From: Azorinus chamasolen
Taxonomy: Eukaryota; Mollusca; Bivalvia; Cardiida; Solecurtidae
Direction of reading: 5' to 3'
Length of the DNA stretch: 64,000 bases
Assembly: GCA_963576725.1 (NCBI GenBank)
Contig: OY755243.1
Coordinates: forward strand, 73,430,106-73,494,105
Positions within the stretch are counted from its first letter, which is position 1, and every line of letters starts with the position of its first letter. The notes under the pieces were generated by a model. It was not told the origin of the DNA, did not search any database, and saw only the letters and a program-made list of their open reading frames with translations. A program made the translations under genes and the position numbers. Below are positions 41,491-51,325 of this stretch, in pieces.

Positions 41491-41586
41491 TCTATTCTCT
41501 AAAGTAGCAACAATGGTTCCAAACTGACTTATGCAGCTCAACAAACTGGTAGAAAGGGAAGACTGGGTGTCCAAATACTTTGGGTA

Positions 41587-43050
41587 TTTAGGGTTCATAC
41601 AAAAGATTTTCTAATCATTACCACTAAGGTTACTGAGACTAGTAAACACTTAACATTAACAGGTTCTAATCATTACCACTAAGGTTATTGGGTACACACC
41701 AAAGATGTTCTAATCATTACCACTTTTTTCTTAGTGTATATGCCAAATATGTTCTAATCATTACCACTAAGGCTATATGGTACATACAATGATGTTCTAA
41801 TCATTACCACTAAGGTTATACAGTACATACTAAATATGTTCTAACCATTACTGCTAAGGTTGAAAGTTACATACCAAAGGTGTTCCATTCATTACCACTA
41901 AGGCTATATGGTACAGTGCTCCCTCCATTAACGTCACCTTTCAACAACGGTTCCCTCCCCATAGCGACAATGTGTATTCCCCCCGGAGGATTTTCAAGTA
42001 AAACTCCCTCCCGCGAACGATACCTCTCTACAACGGCTAACGACATGTATATTTGTAGCCGGACGGTAACATTTACCTCCCTTCAACGGTACTTCAGCTG
42101 AACGTAATTTTCTGAACACTGAACAAAAGCAACCAAGCATGTGAAAGATGATTGGTCCCAATGACACTAATCTTTATGTAATTAACGGCCGCCTGTTACC
42201 TTACTAGCTCCGAGCAATAATTCAGTCAACCATAGCTAATCCGTTGTGCGACTCGAGCGACAATTCGTGTGTAAATCCATTATGACACACTGACACCTAT
42301 ATGCTGTTGTGTATGACTGAATTTCAATTGAGAAACACGTTTTCTATATTTATAAAGTAAAAGAAATATTGTCGGTTAAATTCGTTTATTTCTCTCTTGT
42401 TCCAGAATGATAACCATAGGCGCGTTCGATTTGTCACTTCTAGAAAAAGATCGTGTGACAGAAATAAATTTCAATCGAGTTCGGTCATAAACTGAACAGA
42501 GAAACTAAAAATTCTTCACGGCAACAGTACTCTTGTCAAATTTGAACATAAATGCGTAATGATTTTTATTCCCTTTTCCTCTAGTTTTCTCAGAAGGAAA
42601 CGGTGAATAAAATAGAACATGTTCTTCCGAACAATTCTACTCCTGGTGGACCTAATCGCACACGTTCATTTTTCAACTTGCGGATTGCGATTCATAGACG
42701 TAGGCATACATTTTGTTATGAATTCTAAACAGGTCTGTCTGTCTGTTAATCTGTATATCTATCTACCTATTTATTAAATCATCAACGCATCCATCCATCT
42801 GTCAAAATACGTCTGTGTAGTGTTCCCTCCCAACAACAACACCCTCCGCACAACGGCACTTTTATGTGTTTCTGTAAAGTGTCGTTGTTCGGAGGGAGCA
42901 CTGTATACCACTAAAGTTATAGGGCACATACCAGAAAAGTTCCAATAATTACCACTAAGGTTATACATAACACAAGAGGAAGTTCCAGTCAATATCAATA
43001 AGGTGTAGGGTACATTCAAAATATATTCTAATCTTTACCACTAAAGTTCG
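41587..43050. repeat. 44-bp minisatellite split by a transposon
   Basis: Unit with TTCTAATCATTACCACTAAG and GGTACATACCAAAGATG. Seven or so units at 41587-41912, three more at 42905-43050. Confidence 0.85.
41914..42903. mobile_element. 990-bp TA-flanked DNA transposon (pogo/mariner-like, non-autonomous)
   Basis: The terminal inverted repeat CAGTGCTCCCTCC is exact over 13 bp and then continues imperfectly (AACGTCAC / AACGACAC). It is flanked by TA (41912-41913, 42904-42905) inside a minisatellite. Subterminal CAACGG and CTCCCTCC motifs recur. CpG is frequent, unlike the surroundings. Frames of about 70-80 codons show no transposase motif; internal deletion of an autonomous element is likely. 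Confidence 0.82.
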
Positions 43051-43194
43051 AACATGAACACAACAATGTTCAATTAAATTCTTGCCAACTGTGTGCCACT
43101 TGCTTCCTCCATATTTTGTGCCTAGAATATTACATAACCTAGACATGTTGCCAAATCCAAAATAATTCTTCATTTTATACCTCTTTAACTCTAT

Positions 43195-43310
43195 TGCCTG
43201 CTGTGAATGACCTAACCATCATTTGCAAAAAGCCTGAACCCAGATGAGACACCCAGTAACTCAGCATCTCATCAAAATCCACACTGTTTGACACTCGGCC
43301 AATAGTATCT
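43195..43310 (+). mobile_element. hpF element
   Basis: TTAACTCTATTGCCTGCTG; core CCAGATGAGACACCCAGTAA / CTCAGCATCTCATC; ACTGTTTGACACTCGG. Confidence 0.65.
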
Positions 43311-43395
43311 CAAAGTTTCAAAAAATCAAAAGCAAGCCATAATTTCCACAACAGGCTGAGGGTGAAGTATTTAAATGCTATTTTGGAATTCATAA

Positions 43396-43568
43396 GTTCG
43401 AGTGCAAACAGTCTAGATCCAGATGAGACACCAAGTAATGTAGTGTATCGTCGTGATCAAAACTATCTAAAACTTTGATTTTGAAAAGAAAAGGATGAAA
43501 AAATTACCTGTAACAACAAAAACATATTTCCTTTTGAGACCACAAGTACTTAGCATGAAAAGAGTTAA
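43396..43568 (+). mobile_element. hpF element with right end
   Basis: GCAAACAGTCTAGATCCAGA ... and the terminal GCATGAAAAGAGTTAA. Confidence 0.6.
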
Positions 43569-43654
43569 ACAAATAAATTTTGCAAGAACTTTTCTATTAA
43601 AATTATTCATTTCAAAATTCAAGGTCAACTTCTCATTTATGGCTTTTCAATAAC

Positions 43655-43742
43655 AGGACAACAGTGTCAAACAGTTTGGATCCTGAAAAGTCTGTGGAGT
43701 ATCTCTGTATCCCATCTGGATCAAAACTGTATACAAAGGTTA
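43655..43742 (+). mobile_element. hpF element
   Basis: GTCAAACAGTTTGGATCCTG ... CCCATCTGGATCAAAACTGT; the centre has diverged. Confidence 0.55.
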
Positions 43743-43799
43743 TCATATATGTAACCCTGGCATGTTAATAGATAAACAACTTAAATGAACACCATCTGT

Positions 43800-44004
43800 T
43801 TAACCCTTGAAATGAGGGAACCAAGTATACAACACCTTTGCAAACAGTGTAGACCCAGATCCTGAAGGAGCCCTTTGATCAGGGCCTGCACTGTTTGTCA
43901 TCCAAAATCCTTTCACAAGTTCAAGCCTTTCACAATGAGTGGACTCTACAGTTAAACACTGATGGGCTATTCAACTTTGAAAATCGGCACTCCGAAAGAG
44001 TTAA
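43800..44004 (+). mobile_element. hpC MITE, complete
   Basis: TTAACCCTTGAAATGAGGGA; hairpin GCAAACAGTGTAGACCCAG ... GCCTGCACTGTTTGTC; end GCACTCCGAAAGAGTTAA. Confidence 0.72.
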
Positions 44005-44139
44005 GAACCTGGCAGCTGTTTGAGTCTTATGTAAAACGGTTCATCTAATGAGCCAACAAGCCACAGCAGATCATCATTTTTGGAACCTTTGTTTGAATGA
44101 CTGTTTATTACCCAAATTATCCTAAATATTCGGACATAA

Positions 44140-44215
44140 AAACTAAGGCAAATCATGCAGACCCTGATCAAGCAGCTCCTGAAGAGGAGATTGATCAGGG
44201 TCTCACTATTTGCTA
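44140..44215. mobile_element. hpC2 core
   Basis: GGCAAATCATGCAGACCCTG ... ATCAGGGTCTCACTATTTGC. Confidence 0.5.
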
Positions 44216-44248
44216 TTCCATTCATCAATATTATATTATTATTATTAG

Positions 44249-44429
44249 TTACCCATTCCCTCATACTGACGTCTCTTTAAAAGTCACTTTTTGAAACTAC
44301 TGTGAAAAATAGAACAGTTGCTCCACAATACTTTCAAAACTTTTAAAATTTTCCTTTTTTCTAGTAAATGCTCCTTTTCAGTAGATTTATTCAAAGAGAC
44401 TGGATCTACGAATTACCTATGAAGGTTAA
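44249..44429 (+). mobile_element. hpB MITE, core half deleted
   Basis: TTACCCATTCCCTCATACTG; ACAGTTGCTCCACAATACTT shows a lost centre; tail CTCCTTTTCAGTAGATTTAT; end ATGAAGGTTAA. Confidence 0.7.
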
Positions 44430-44699
44430 GCCAACATGTATATAGAATATTGAATATTGATAATAGAACATCGTCCATACATTGATTAATTACAGCAATG
44501 GTAAGGAAAGTAATTAGCATGAGAAGAATGTTATCTGCAAATGGCAACAACATGAAAGCAATCACCAGATTATGACACATCCTGATTGATGTGTACATAA
44601 TAATATATGAGTGAATTATAAACTCTACATTAACCCTTTCTCTCATATAAATGCCTTTTCACACCTTTGCAAAAAGAGTAGACCCAGATCAGAAGACTC

Positions 44700-44945
44700 C
44701 AGGGCCCGTATTCACGAAGCACTGAGTCTGAAACTCAGACTCAAGACTCAGAATGGAAACTACCACAACTTGAACAATATTGTTTTGATCAACTTAAGGA
44801 TTGATTATGTCAATTTAAGCTGTTAAAGAATTATTTATAGCAATTTTCATTCCGTTTTGCCCAGGCATGATTGAGATTTTGGCATATTCAGTTTGAGCTT
44901 TGAGTCTTAAGTTTCAGACTCAGCGCTTTATGAATACGGGCCCTG
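44700..44945. mobile_element. 246-bp TIR element CAGGGCCCGTATTCA
   Basis: CAGGGCCCGTATTCACGAAG and the inverted CAGGGCCCGTATTCATAAAG match at 19 of the outer 21 bp. The inverted repeat continues through ACTGAGTCTGAAACTCAG. It sits exactly at the centre of an hpA hairpin. No clear target duplication; superfamily not assigned. Confidence 0.75.
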
Positions 44946-44984
44946 TAGGAGCCGTCTGATCAAGGTCTGCTCTGTTTGCTCAAA

Positions 44985-45154
44985 ATCACTTATTTCTCAG
45001 CCAAACCATATCTTGCTGCAACTCATTTAAGTATCGCCTGTATGAGACAATTCTAATGAGAGTTGCAGCAAGATTGAGTTTAACACATTCTTTGAGACGA
45101 TTCTAAGGAGTGGTCACAACTTAGGGTTTGGTGGAGAAATGACGATTTTAGTAT
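44985..45154. mobile_element. hpE element nested in hpA
   Basis: TTTCTCAGCCAAACCATATC ... GGGTTTGGTGGAGAAATGAC. Two loop segments suggest a partly duplicated palindrome. Confidence 0.6.
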
Positions 45155-45689
45155 TTGAGTTCATATGCCATTATAAAAACATAACCTAATTAATATTCAT
45201 GATGTCATTAGTTCTAACATGAATATTGAACAGGTAAAGGGTTAACTGAGAAAAATAAAAGATGTGGATTTTCTAAATACAAGTTTCAACTACAGCCTGA
45301 TTTGGAATCATTCACAGGGGATTGCCTTGTTTTGTTCTAACTGATGACTGTGTTATCTATCTACGAATATAAAAATGCAAAAGCAAACAAACTTAGATAT
45401 CTGTTCAAACACTGCTATATAAATATACAACAGTAATCACAGGAAATACCCCCCACACTCTCGGTATTGACATTTACAATGAAAACTACAGCTGGCACAA
45501 ATGCATTCAGAATTATTCATACAGGCAATTTGTCATGCAATATGCAAAATGCATTCATGTAAATAGCCAACTGGTGGAGACAAAATCTGCAAGAAAAGAC
45601 TACTTCCCAGCGATACATTGTATATTTTAAAGGAAATCTCATTAAAACTAAATGAATCTCTCCAAAATCATACAAATAACGATCTTAAA

Positions 45690-45892
45690 TCCATACACAT
45701 TGAATATTCATGTAAGAAATAATGACATATTCTGTTTCATCAGATGAATTTGTATTATTGCATATTTATTTACACAGGAAATTAAGGCAGCAAAAGAAAC
45801 TGTAGACTCAGATCTACGTTATTCAATTAGCAAAAAGAGCAGGTACTGGGTCTACTCTATTGCAAAGGCATCTTTATCAGATAAAGGGTTAA
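45690..45892 (-). mobile_element. hpA MITE, hairpin centre deleted
   Basis: Tail TTGAATATTCATGTAAGAAA; AGCAAAAAGAGCAGGTACTGGG then CTACTCTATTGC; end CAGATAAAGGGTTAA shared with the next copy. Confidence 0.72.
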
Positions 45893-46138
45893 CCCTTTCC
45901 CTAATATAAACGTGTTTTCACGCGTTTGCAAACAGAGTAGACCCTGATCAGACGGCTCCTATAGGAGCCGTCTGATCAGGGTCTGCTCTGTTTGCTAATG
46001 GAATTTAATAGACCTTCTTCTTTTCATTGCAAAATGGCTACAATGTTCCACCTTCCATATTTCATTAAAACTATTTTGTTAATGAATATTCAGTAGGTAC
46101 TGAAATTTGAAATAAACATAGAACGGGGAAAGGGTTAA
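45889..46138 (+). mobile_element. hpA MITE, tail type 2, best-preserved copy
   Basis: 250 bp, TTAA both ends. Hairpin 45928-45995 pairs at 33 of 34 positions: only the T/C diagnostic mismatch remains. Tail GAATATTCAGTAGGTACTGA; end GAACGGGGAAAGGGTTAA. Confidence 0.92.
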
Positions 46139-46180
46139 AAGTTATCAGAGCCCTTTATATGACACACGGCATGCATAGTC

Positions 46181-46285
46181 TTAACCCATTCCCTCATATT
46201 GATAACTTTTCACCCCTCTGTGAGAGTTACTTTTTAAAACCATTATGATAAATAAAGCACCAGGATCCATGCTCTTTGACAGTCA
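46181..46285 (+). mobile_element. hpB MITE, right part lost
   Basis: TTAACCCATTCCCTCATATT; AAACCATTATGATAAATAAA, then unrelated sequence. Confidence 0.6.
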
Positions 46286-46362
46286 GTCAGTAGATTCCCA
46301 AAAGCTGAATAAATTGAAAGTCAGAGAAAATTTCAGCAAATCATGAACATGTGAAGGTAATC

Positions 46363-46445
46363 AGTAACCCTTTACTCAATAGACACACCTTTTATTGCCT
46401 ACATGCAAATCAAGTTGACCCGGACAGCTATCCTTCTGTAGAAGT
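46363..46445 (+). mobile_element. hpA relic
   Basis: TAACCCTTTACTCAATAGAC; GCAAATCAAGTTGACCCGGAC; no right arm. Confidence 0.45.
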
Positions 46446-46877
46446 TAAAGATAAAGCTACTGCCCTGAATGTAAATTGTCAGGTAATCAAGGAGCAGAAT
46501 CTCTCAGAACTCAAACCCCTGCCACTCCAGATCAAAGCTCTCAACTGCAATATGAAACTGCTCACTACCGCCTCTGACATATGGCAATAGATTTCATATA
46601 CATGTTGTTACAACTGGGGAACCATATCTCCTGTTGCAGAGACCATAACCTTTTTCCTTTCTCTATGACAATACCATAATCAATGTCAGTTCCACTCCAT
46701 CCAGTGAAATAAATACCAGATGCTCTCTGGTGTCTACAGACACTCAGGTCTGGCCTAGTGTCTAAAAAAGCTTACATCTTACCTGATAAATGGTTCATTT
46801 GATATTTCACATTGCATTCAATTCTAAACAAAAAACATGGATTACAAGATCATTCAGACACAATAATGTCACCAACT

Positions 46878-46937
46878 CTTTGCATGCTTAAAACTGTTTG
46901 GATCCTGATTAGTTCTCTGGGTCTACAGTGTTTGTCT
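46878..46937 (+). mobile_element. hpF relic
   Basis: GCATGCTTAAAACTGTTTGGATCC, then a GGGTCTACAGTGTTTG tail of hpC type. Confidence 0.4.
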
Positions 46938-46975
46938 ACACTGTCAATCCTATAAATCATTAGCCCTTCATACTA

Positions 46976-47124
46976 AGGTCCAGATAAAACATTTTCAAGA
47001 ATAACTCCTTTATTTCTCCACCAAACCCTAGGTTGTGACCACTCTTTAGAATCATCTCGAAGAGGTTTGGTGGAGAAATGACGATTTTAGTATCTCAGTA
47101 CGCACATTCATCTGTTGCTCTGGC
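46976..47124 (-). mobile_element. hpE element, inverse orientation
   Basis: GGTCCAGATAAAACATTTTC ... CTCCACCAAACCCTAGG / GGTTTGGTGGAGAAATGACG; end GCACATTCATCTGTTGCTC. One arm is partly deleted. Confidence 0.65.
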
Positions 47125-47131
47125 ATTAAAA

Positions 47132-47173
47132 AGCATGAAAAGGCGTTTGAAATTGTAGGAAGGAAAGGGTTAA
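47132..47173 (-). mobile_element. hpA right-end fragment
   Basis: GCATGAAAAGGCGTTTGAAA ... GGAAGGAAAGGGTTAA. Confidence 0.5.
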
Positions 47174-47207
47174 CTGTGAGTATGCTACTGGTGAATTGGA
47201 GATTACT

Positions 47208-47282
47208 TTTGCAAGCGTTTTGGATCAAGATCAGAAATGTTGAGCAACTCAGCATCTCATCAGTATCCAAATTATTTCAACA
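47208..47282 (+). mobile_element. hpF element
   Basis: GTTTTGGATCAAGATCAGAA / CAGCATCTCATCAGTATCC. Confidence 0.5.
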
Positions 47283-47355
47283 AAACGAGAAAAAGCATGA
47301 TTTTACCATAAATTCCTGATGAGCAAGTTAAAAGTTCCCTCATTTATTCTTAATG

Positions 47356-47835
47356 CAGCGATTTTTTTCCTGGGATTGTGAATGGGTCCGGTACCGCTTG
47401 AATTGTGAAAAATTAGCGTCGTTTTGCCAAAAATTGTGAAAAAAGAAATCGGTGTTTTTACAAAAATTGAGAATTACCTTTTGAAAGAATTTTCGGCCGA
47501 ATATAAATTTGCGGACCGAGACGCATACGTTTTATTCATATTCTTGTAAAAGCGTCCGAGACGTGCAAAGAAAAGTGATTCGAATTCAAAATTCGAATAC
47601 CTCAGACTTTATCCCGAGAAACCGTTTGAGATACAAAACTTTGCAATGGGGAATATAGCGATGTAAATATTGGTAAAAAAATCGGTGTAAGTAAAAAGTA
47701 AAAGGCCGATTGTGAAATAATTGAACAGCTTTGTGAATGGGTTCAACGGACCCCGCTTGTAAATTGTGAAGGTCCGTTTCAAATTGTGACAGGGTCCATT
47801 TTACGGTACCAGTTATATAGGGAAAAAAATCGCTG
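47356..47835. mobile_element. 480-bp TIR element CAGCGATTTTTTTCC
   Basis: An exact 15-bp TIR is followed by related GGTCCGGTACCG / CGGTACC blocks. It is flanked by a 5-bp duplication TAATG (47351-47355, 47836-47840). The interior repeats AATTGTGAAA and GGGTCC/GGACC motifs. No coding; superfamily unassigned. Confidence 0.8.
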
Positions 47836-47857
47836 TAATGTCCCTAACGAAGGACAT

Positions 47858-47912
47858 AGGCAAACAGTGTAGACCTAGATTTGGTTTCCTACAGGAGTTA
47901 CAAATTCAATTA
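47858..47912 (+). mobile_element. hpC arm fragment
   Basis: GGCAAACAGTGTAGACCTAG followed by CCTACAGGAG. Confidence 0.4.
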
Positions 47913-47914
47913 AT

Positions 47915-48161
47915 TTAACCCATATATACACCTTTCTACACCGGTGCAAATAGAGTACCGGTAGACCCATACCAGACTGCTCCTGTAGGAGTCGTTTGAT
48001 TAGCGTCTGTCTGTTTGCTTATGATATAATACAGATCTCATTCAAGAGTTTCTGCAATGGCCAAAAGGCTTCTGTTTATAATGGCATTATAAGAATTTAA
48101 ACTTGTTAATATTGATGATGCCATTATTTCTTGCATGTATATTCATGGAGTAAAGGATTAA
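47915..48161 (+). mobile_element. hpA MITE, tail type 1
   Basis: TTAACCCATATATACACC; hairpin with an ACCGGTA insertion; end TTCATGGAGTAAAGGATTAA. It is the closest insertion to a coding exon in the window. Confidence 0.82.
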
Positions 48162-48195
48162 AATACATATTTCGATGAGTTCCCTAATAATTTAC

Positions 48196-48307
48196 CTGCT
48201 ATTCTGTGGACAGCCCTGTCTGCTGGATCCAGCTGTAGCATGTCAATGGACAGCTGGGCTGTGGGCGCCCCATACTGCTTAAAGTAATAGTCGGGTTCGT
48301 GGGACAT
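48196..48307 (-). CDS. MACF1: Spectraplakin N-terminal coding exon (start-codon exon)
   Basis: The ATG is at 48307 and an in-frame TAG lies 9-7 nt upstream of it, which fixes the start. The exon encodes 37 codons plus one base, opening MSHEPDYYFKQYGAP and ending LDPADRAVHRIA. LDPAERAV(L/V)R(I/V)AD is the conserved lead-in to the CH domain in vertebrate MACF1 and dystonin. The donor is GCAG|GTAAAT (GT at 48195-48194), phase 1. Splicing to the exon at 30551-30612 completes codon GAT and gives [10 protein letters not shown] in register with the family's ADERDxVQKK. The intron is about 17.6 kb. A type-1 hpA transposon ends only 35 bp downstream of the donor (48161). The residues before LDPADRAV are not recognised and are probably an isoform-specific N-terminus. 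Confidence 0.9.
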
Positions 48308-48371
48308 TCTGTACTACCTAGATGTCATGATCTTCCACTGCAGTTGGTGTGGTATATCTGCTTCTATTGTC
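48308..48371 (-). other. MACF1: 5' untranslated part of the spectraplakin start-codon exon
   Basis: Upstream of the ATG, an acceptor-like TTTTAACTTCCAG|G sits with its AG at 48373-48372. If used, 64 nt of 5'UTR lie in this exon and a further non-coding first exon lies at a higher coordinate. The pyrimidine tract is short, so a transcription start within or just above this exon is the alternative. Confidence 0.5.
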
Positions 48372-48593
48372 CTGGAAGTTAAAATGAATAGAACTTGTCA
48401 ATGAAACTGACCGAAGGTCTGCATTTTCAAAACAATTCCAGTTCCAAAACAATCCAAGAATCAAATAATAATGAAGCGTAAATCCTTAAGTAGATGGTAG
48501 GTCAATGGTCAATTCTGGATTTTGAGCATTTACACCCAAGAGTAAGGATTTAAATGCAGAAAAAATCTCTTTGGGTTCCTTTGTGAACCCTTT

Positions 48594-49019
48594 ACCTCAT
48601 GCATATTCATGCAAGAAATAATGTACAGTAAAACCTCTCTTAACCGGAATTCTAGTAGAGACGAATATAGATATTTTAGGCAGATGACTGCTTAATACAG
48701 GGTGAAAGTCATACAGAAAGCTCCTCTAGGAGCTTACTGCATAACTTCCACCCTGCATTAAGCTGTCACCTGTCCCCAAGACCGATATTTATACTAAATT
48801 TAACATCCGGTTAAGAGAGGTTTTACTGTACATAATGAACTTTAATTACATGTACTTTTAACCATGGTAAAACCTGTAGAATCAGATCTATATAATATTA
48901 CATTGGCAAACAGAGCAGACCCTGATCAGATGGTCCTTACAAGAGCCATCTGATCTTTGTCTTCTCTTTCCACAAATGCATTTAATTAAAAAGGCATATT
49001 TATGGAGTAAAAGGGTTAA
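48594..49019 (-). mobile_element. hpA MITE interrupted by an hpD
   Basis: Tail start ACCCTTTACCTCATGCATAT, then (after the hpD) CATGGTAAAACCTGTAGAAT, hairpin GGCAAACAGAGCAGACCCTG and end GGAGTAAAAGGGTTAA. Confidence 0.8.
48626..48828. mobile_element. hpD MITE, TA-flanked, nested in hpA
   Basis: TIR CAGTAAAACCTCTCTTAACC continues identically to 23 bp at both ends; TA at 48624-48625 and 48829-48830. The clean insertion inside hpA fixes the element boundaries. Confidence 0.92.
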
Positions 49020-49156
49020 CATGTCCAGTGTTACAACAGCCACATCCAGTCACATTATTCTGACACTGGGCCAACCAAGCCTTAGATCAGTACTACCCAA
49101 TATGTAGAGCACCAGTATCATTTTTCAAGGGTAATTGACCCAGCCTGGAATCAAAG

Positions 49157-49321
49157 GTATTTAGACCCAATTTTAACCTCTTTGAATAAGAATCTACCAA
49201 ATTTTTAATATTTTGAAACAATTGTGATAAAAAGTTTATCACAATTAATGGTTTCAAAAAGTGACTTTTACAGACAGGCGTCAAAAGTCTCGGACGATTC
49301 GATATGAGGGAATGGGTTTAA
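49157..49321 (-). mobile_element. hpB MITE, damaged centre and left end
   Basis: GAAACAATTGTGATAAAAAG / TTTATCACAATTAATGGTTT; right end ATGAGGGAATGGGTTTAA. Confidence 0.65.
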
Positions 49322-49446
49322 ACACTTTTCACACTGAGCAATCCCAGCAGTTCAAAGGTACAAAATGTCAGGTCATACTTGTGAAAATATTTCTCTACTC
49401 ATAATGCAACACAACTACATATTGATTACACCACTTCAGTTGGCTT

Positions 49447-49699
49447 TTAACCCTTTACATCATAGAGACATCTTTTGATGCCTTTGAAAACAGAGAAGAC
49501 CCAGATCAGATGTAGGAGTCACCTGACCAAGCTTTGCTCTGTTTGCTTATGAAATTATATAGATCTGATGCTGCACTTTCTGCATTGGCAAAAAACACCC
49601 ACTTTGCATTTGTTCATATGCTATCATTTAACTTCAGCAAATAAATATTCAATTGTTGTCATTATTTCTTAAATGAATATTCATAAGGTAATGGGTTAA
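49447..49699 (+). mobile_element. hpA MITE, tail type 1, complete
   Basis: 253 bp, TTAA both ends; hairpin lost GGCTCC on one side of the centre. Confidence 0.83.
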
Positions 49700-49957
49700 A
49701 TAAAAGTGTCAAACTGTGAATAAATCTTTGATAAAGAATATCATACTACAATCCCATATATCGTAAATTACATATAACAATTTTATACATCGTAAATAAC
49801 ATGTGTTTTTGCACAATGAAATACCAGCACTGTAATAAAATCATTACTCCATGACAAGACCTCCTTGTTTTCTCAGGAAAAAACATAAATAATAAATACC
49901 TCTAAATTTAACCTTGGATGTATATCGAGAAAGAAGGACAGAACATAAAATGCTATC
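49700..49957. other. Unique intronic sequence
   Basis: Nothing recognised. Confidence 0.35.
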
Positions 49958-50212
49958 TTAACACTTCACCTGAAAAAGAAGCGTTTTGATGCCATTGCAA
50001 ACAGAGTAGACTAATCTGATGGCTTCTGTAAGAGTTGTCTGATCAGAGTCTACTCTGTTTTCTTATGGAATAATAGAGATTCGATTCCACACTTTCTGCC
50101 ATGACCAAATATTCTTGCATTATTATCTTTATGACAAAATACAAATTCATACAACTAATATTGATACAGTCATTATTTCTTACATAATAATATTCATGAG
50201 ATAAAGGATTAA
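49958..50212 (+). mobile_element. hpA MITE, tail type 1
   Basis: TTAACACTTCACCTG; hairpin GCAAACAGAGTAGAC ... GTCTACTCTGTTTTC; end TTCATGAGATAAAGGATTAA. Confidence 0.78.
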
Positions 50213-50595
50213 ATTTTCAACATACCAGTTAGACACATTAAATTTCAATTCACATTGAACTGTTAGACCTTATATTCAAACTACAAGATCTACGCTCCAC
50301 TATCACAATCACACTATATTATTGTATAAATATCTGATCTGACAAAACACCAGCGAAACTCGTTGTCTTTCCCAGCCTTGAGTCCAAAAATCACCTATAC
50401 AAATACAAAACCTATGTTACGGCTGTCACTGGATAAAAACTTTGTTTGCTGTGCAGTTGACCTTTGAAAATCATTGTTTAATGAGAACATGACACACCGA
50501 TACACCCAAGTGAATCTCACCATTATCTCCTATAAGTTAACCCAGAAGTTTGATTGCGAACACTGAAGACCAAAACAGCCAATGAACATTCTGCT
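50213..50595. other. Unique intronic sequence
   Basis: No hairpin element; no credible frame. Confidence 0.4.
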
Positions 50596-50994
50596 GTAAC
50601 CCTTTCCCTGATGTTAACAATGCAATCATGAATATCTATTATATAATTTTTATAATACAGTTTGTTATTGCACATACACAGGATATTTTGCTTTTAGTAG
50701 AAATTGAAGTCAGAACATCATCTAATAAAATTGCATTAGCAAACAGGGCAGACCCTGATCAGAGAGCTCCTACAGGAAACATCTGATTATGAACATTTAT
50801 TAGCTGAAGTTTTATAATGTAAACTTTTCAGGGAATTTTATTGCTGTGACAAAAGCTGTTGAATCAGATCTATATCATGTCAAAAGCAAACAGAGTAGAC
50901 AGCCTGATCATAAGGCTCCTATTGGAGCTGTCTGATCTGGGCCTACTCTGTTTGCAAATGTGTTAAAATGTGTTTATATGAAGGAAAGGGTTAA
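50596..50994 (-). mobile_element. Two hpA copies fused inside the hairpin
   Basis: Copy 1 runs from TAACCCTTTCCCTGATG to CAGGAAACATCTGATTATGA, then jumps into the tail of copy 2 (ACATTTATTAGCTGAAG), which finishes normally at ATGAAGGAAAGGGTTAA. It looks like a recombination or repair junction. Confidence 0.7.
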
Positions 50995-51019
50995 CCATAG
51001 AGTCAGTTCAGTACAAAAT

Positions 51020-51096
51020 TATTCAAAATCTGATCTTGGTCTACACTATTTGCAAATGCCAATAAACTTGTTTCGACCATTCAAGGTTTACCGTTT
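51020..51096 (-). mobile_element. hpC2 right half
   Basis: CTGATCTTGGTCTACACTAT; end CGACCATTCAAGGTTTA. Confidence 0.45.
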
Positions 51097-51161
51097 ACCT
51101 AATATATTTAACTTTGTCAGCTTGTTGGGTTATCTTTTTCAACCACTTTAGTGTGAAACCA

Positions 51162-51325
51162 GCTTAACCCTTGCCCTAATGAACAACTGAATTAATCACT
51201 ACATTTTTTCATTGGGTAAATATATTTATAAGGGAATTGTTGGCATAGGCAAAAACTGTAGGATCAGAATAACATGTATAAAATTTCATAAGCAAAAGAG
51301 CAGACTCTGATTGAGATATGTGCGA
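51162..51325 (-). mobile_element. hpA tail plus first arm
   Basis: TTAACCCTTGCCCTAATGAA ... AGCAAAAGAGCAGACTCTGA; distal arm missing. Confidence 0.55.

Larger units (their letters stand above)
44630..45245 (+). mobile_element. hpA MITE carrying two nested insertions
   Basis: Left end and arm (44630-44699), inner right arm (44946-44980), and tail TTCATATGCCATTATAAAAA to AGGTAAAGGGTTAA (45155-45245) are one copy. It is broken by a TIR element in the hairpin centre and an hpE in the tail. Confidence 0.78.
30613..48195 (-). other. MACF1: Spectraplakin intron (17.6 kb) between N-terminal exon and CH exon
   Basis: GT at 48195-48194 and AG at 30614-30613 define it, both phase 1. It is filled with hairpin MITEs, minisatellites and transposons. 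The alternative first exon lies inside it, an arrangement typical of the multiple promoters of this family. Confidence 0.75.

Noticed and set aside
46351..46590. 79-codon plus-strand frame
   Set aside because: Starts inside an hpA relic and opposes the host gene; no family recognised.
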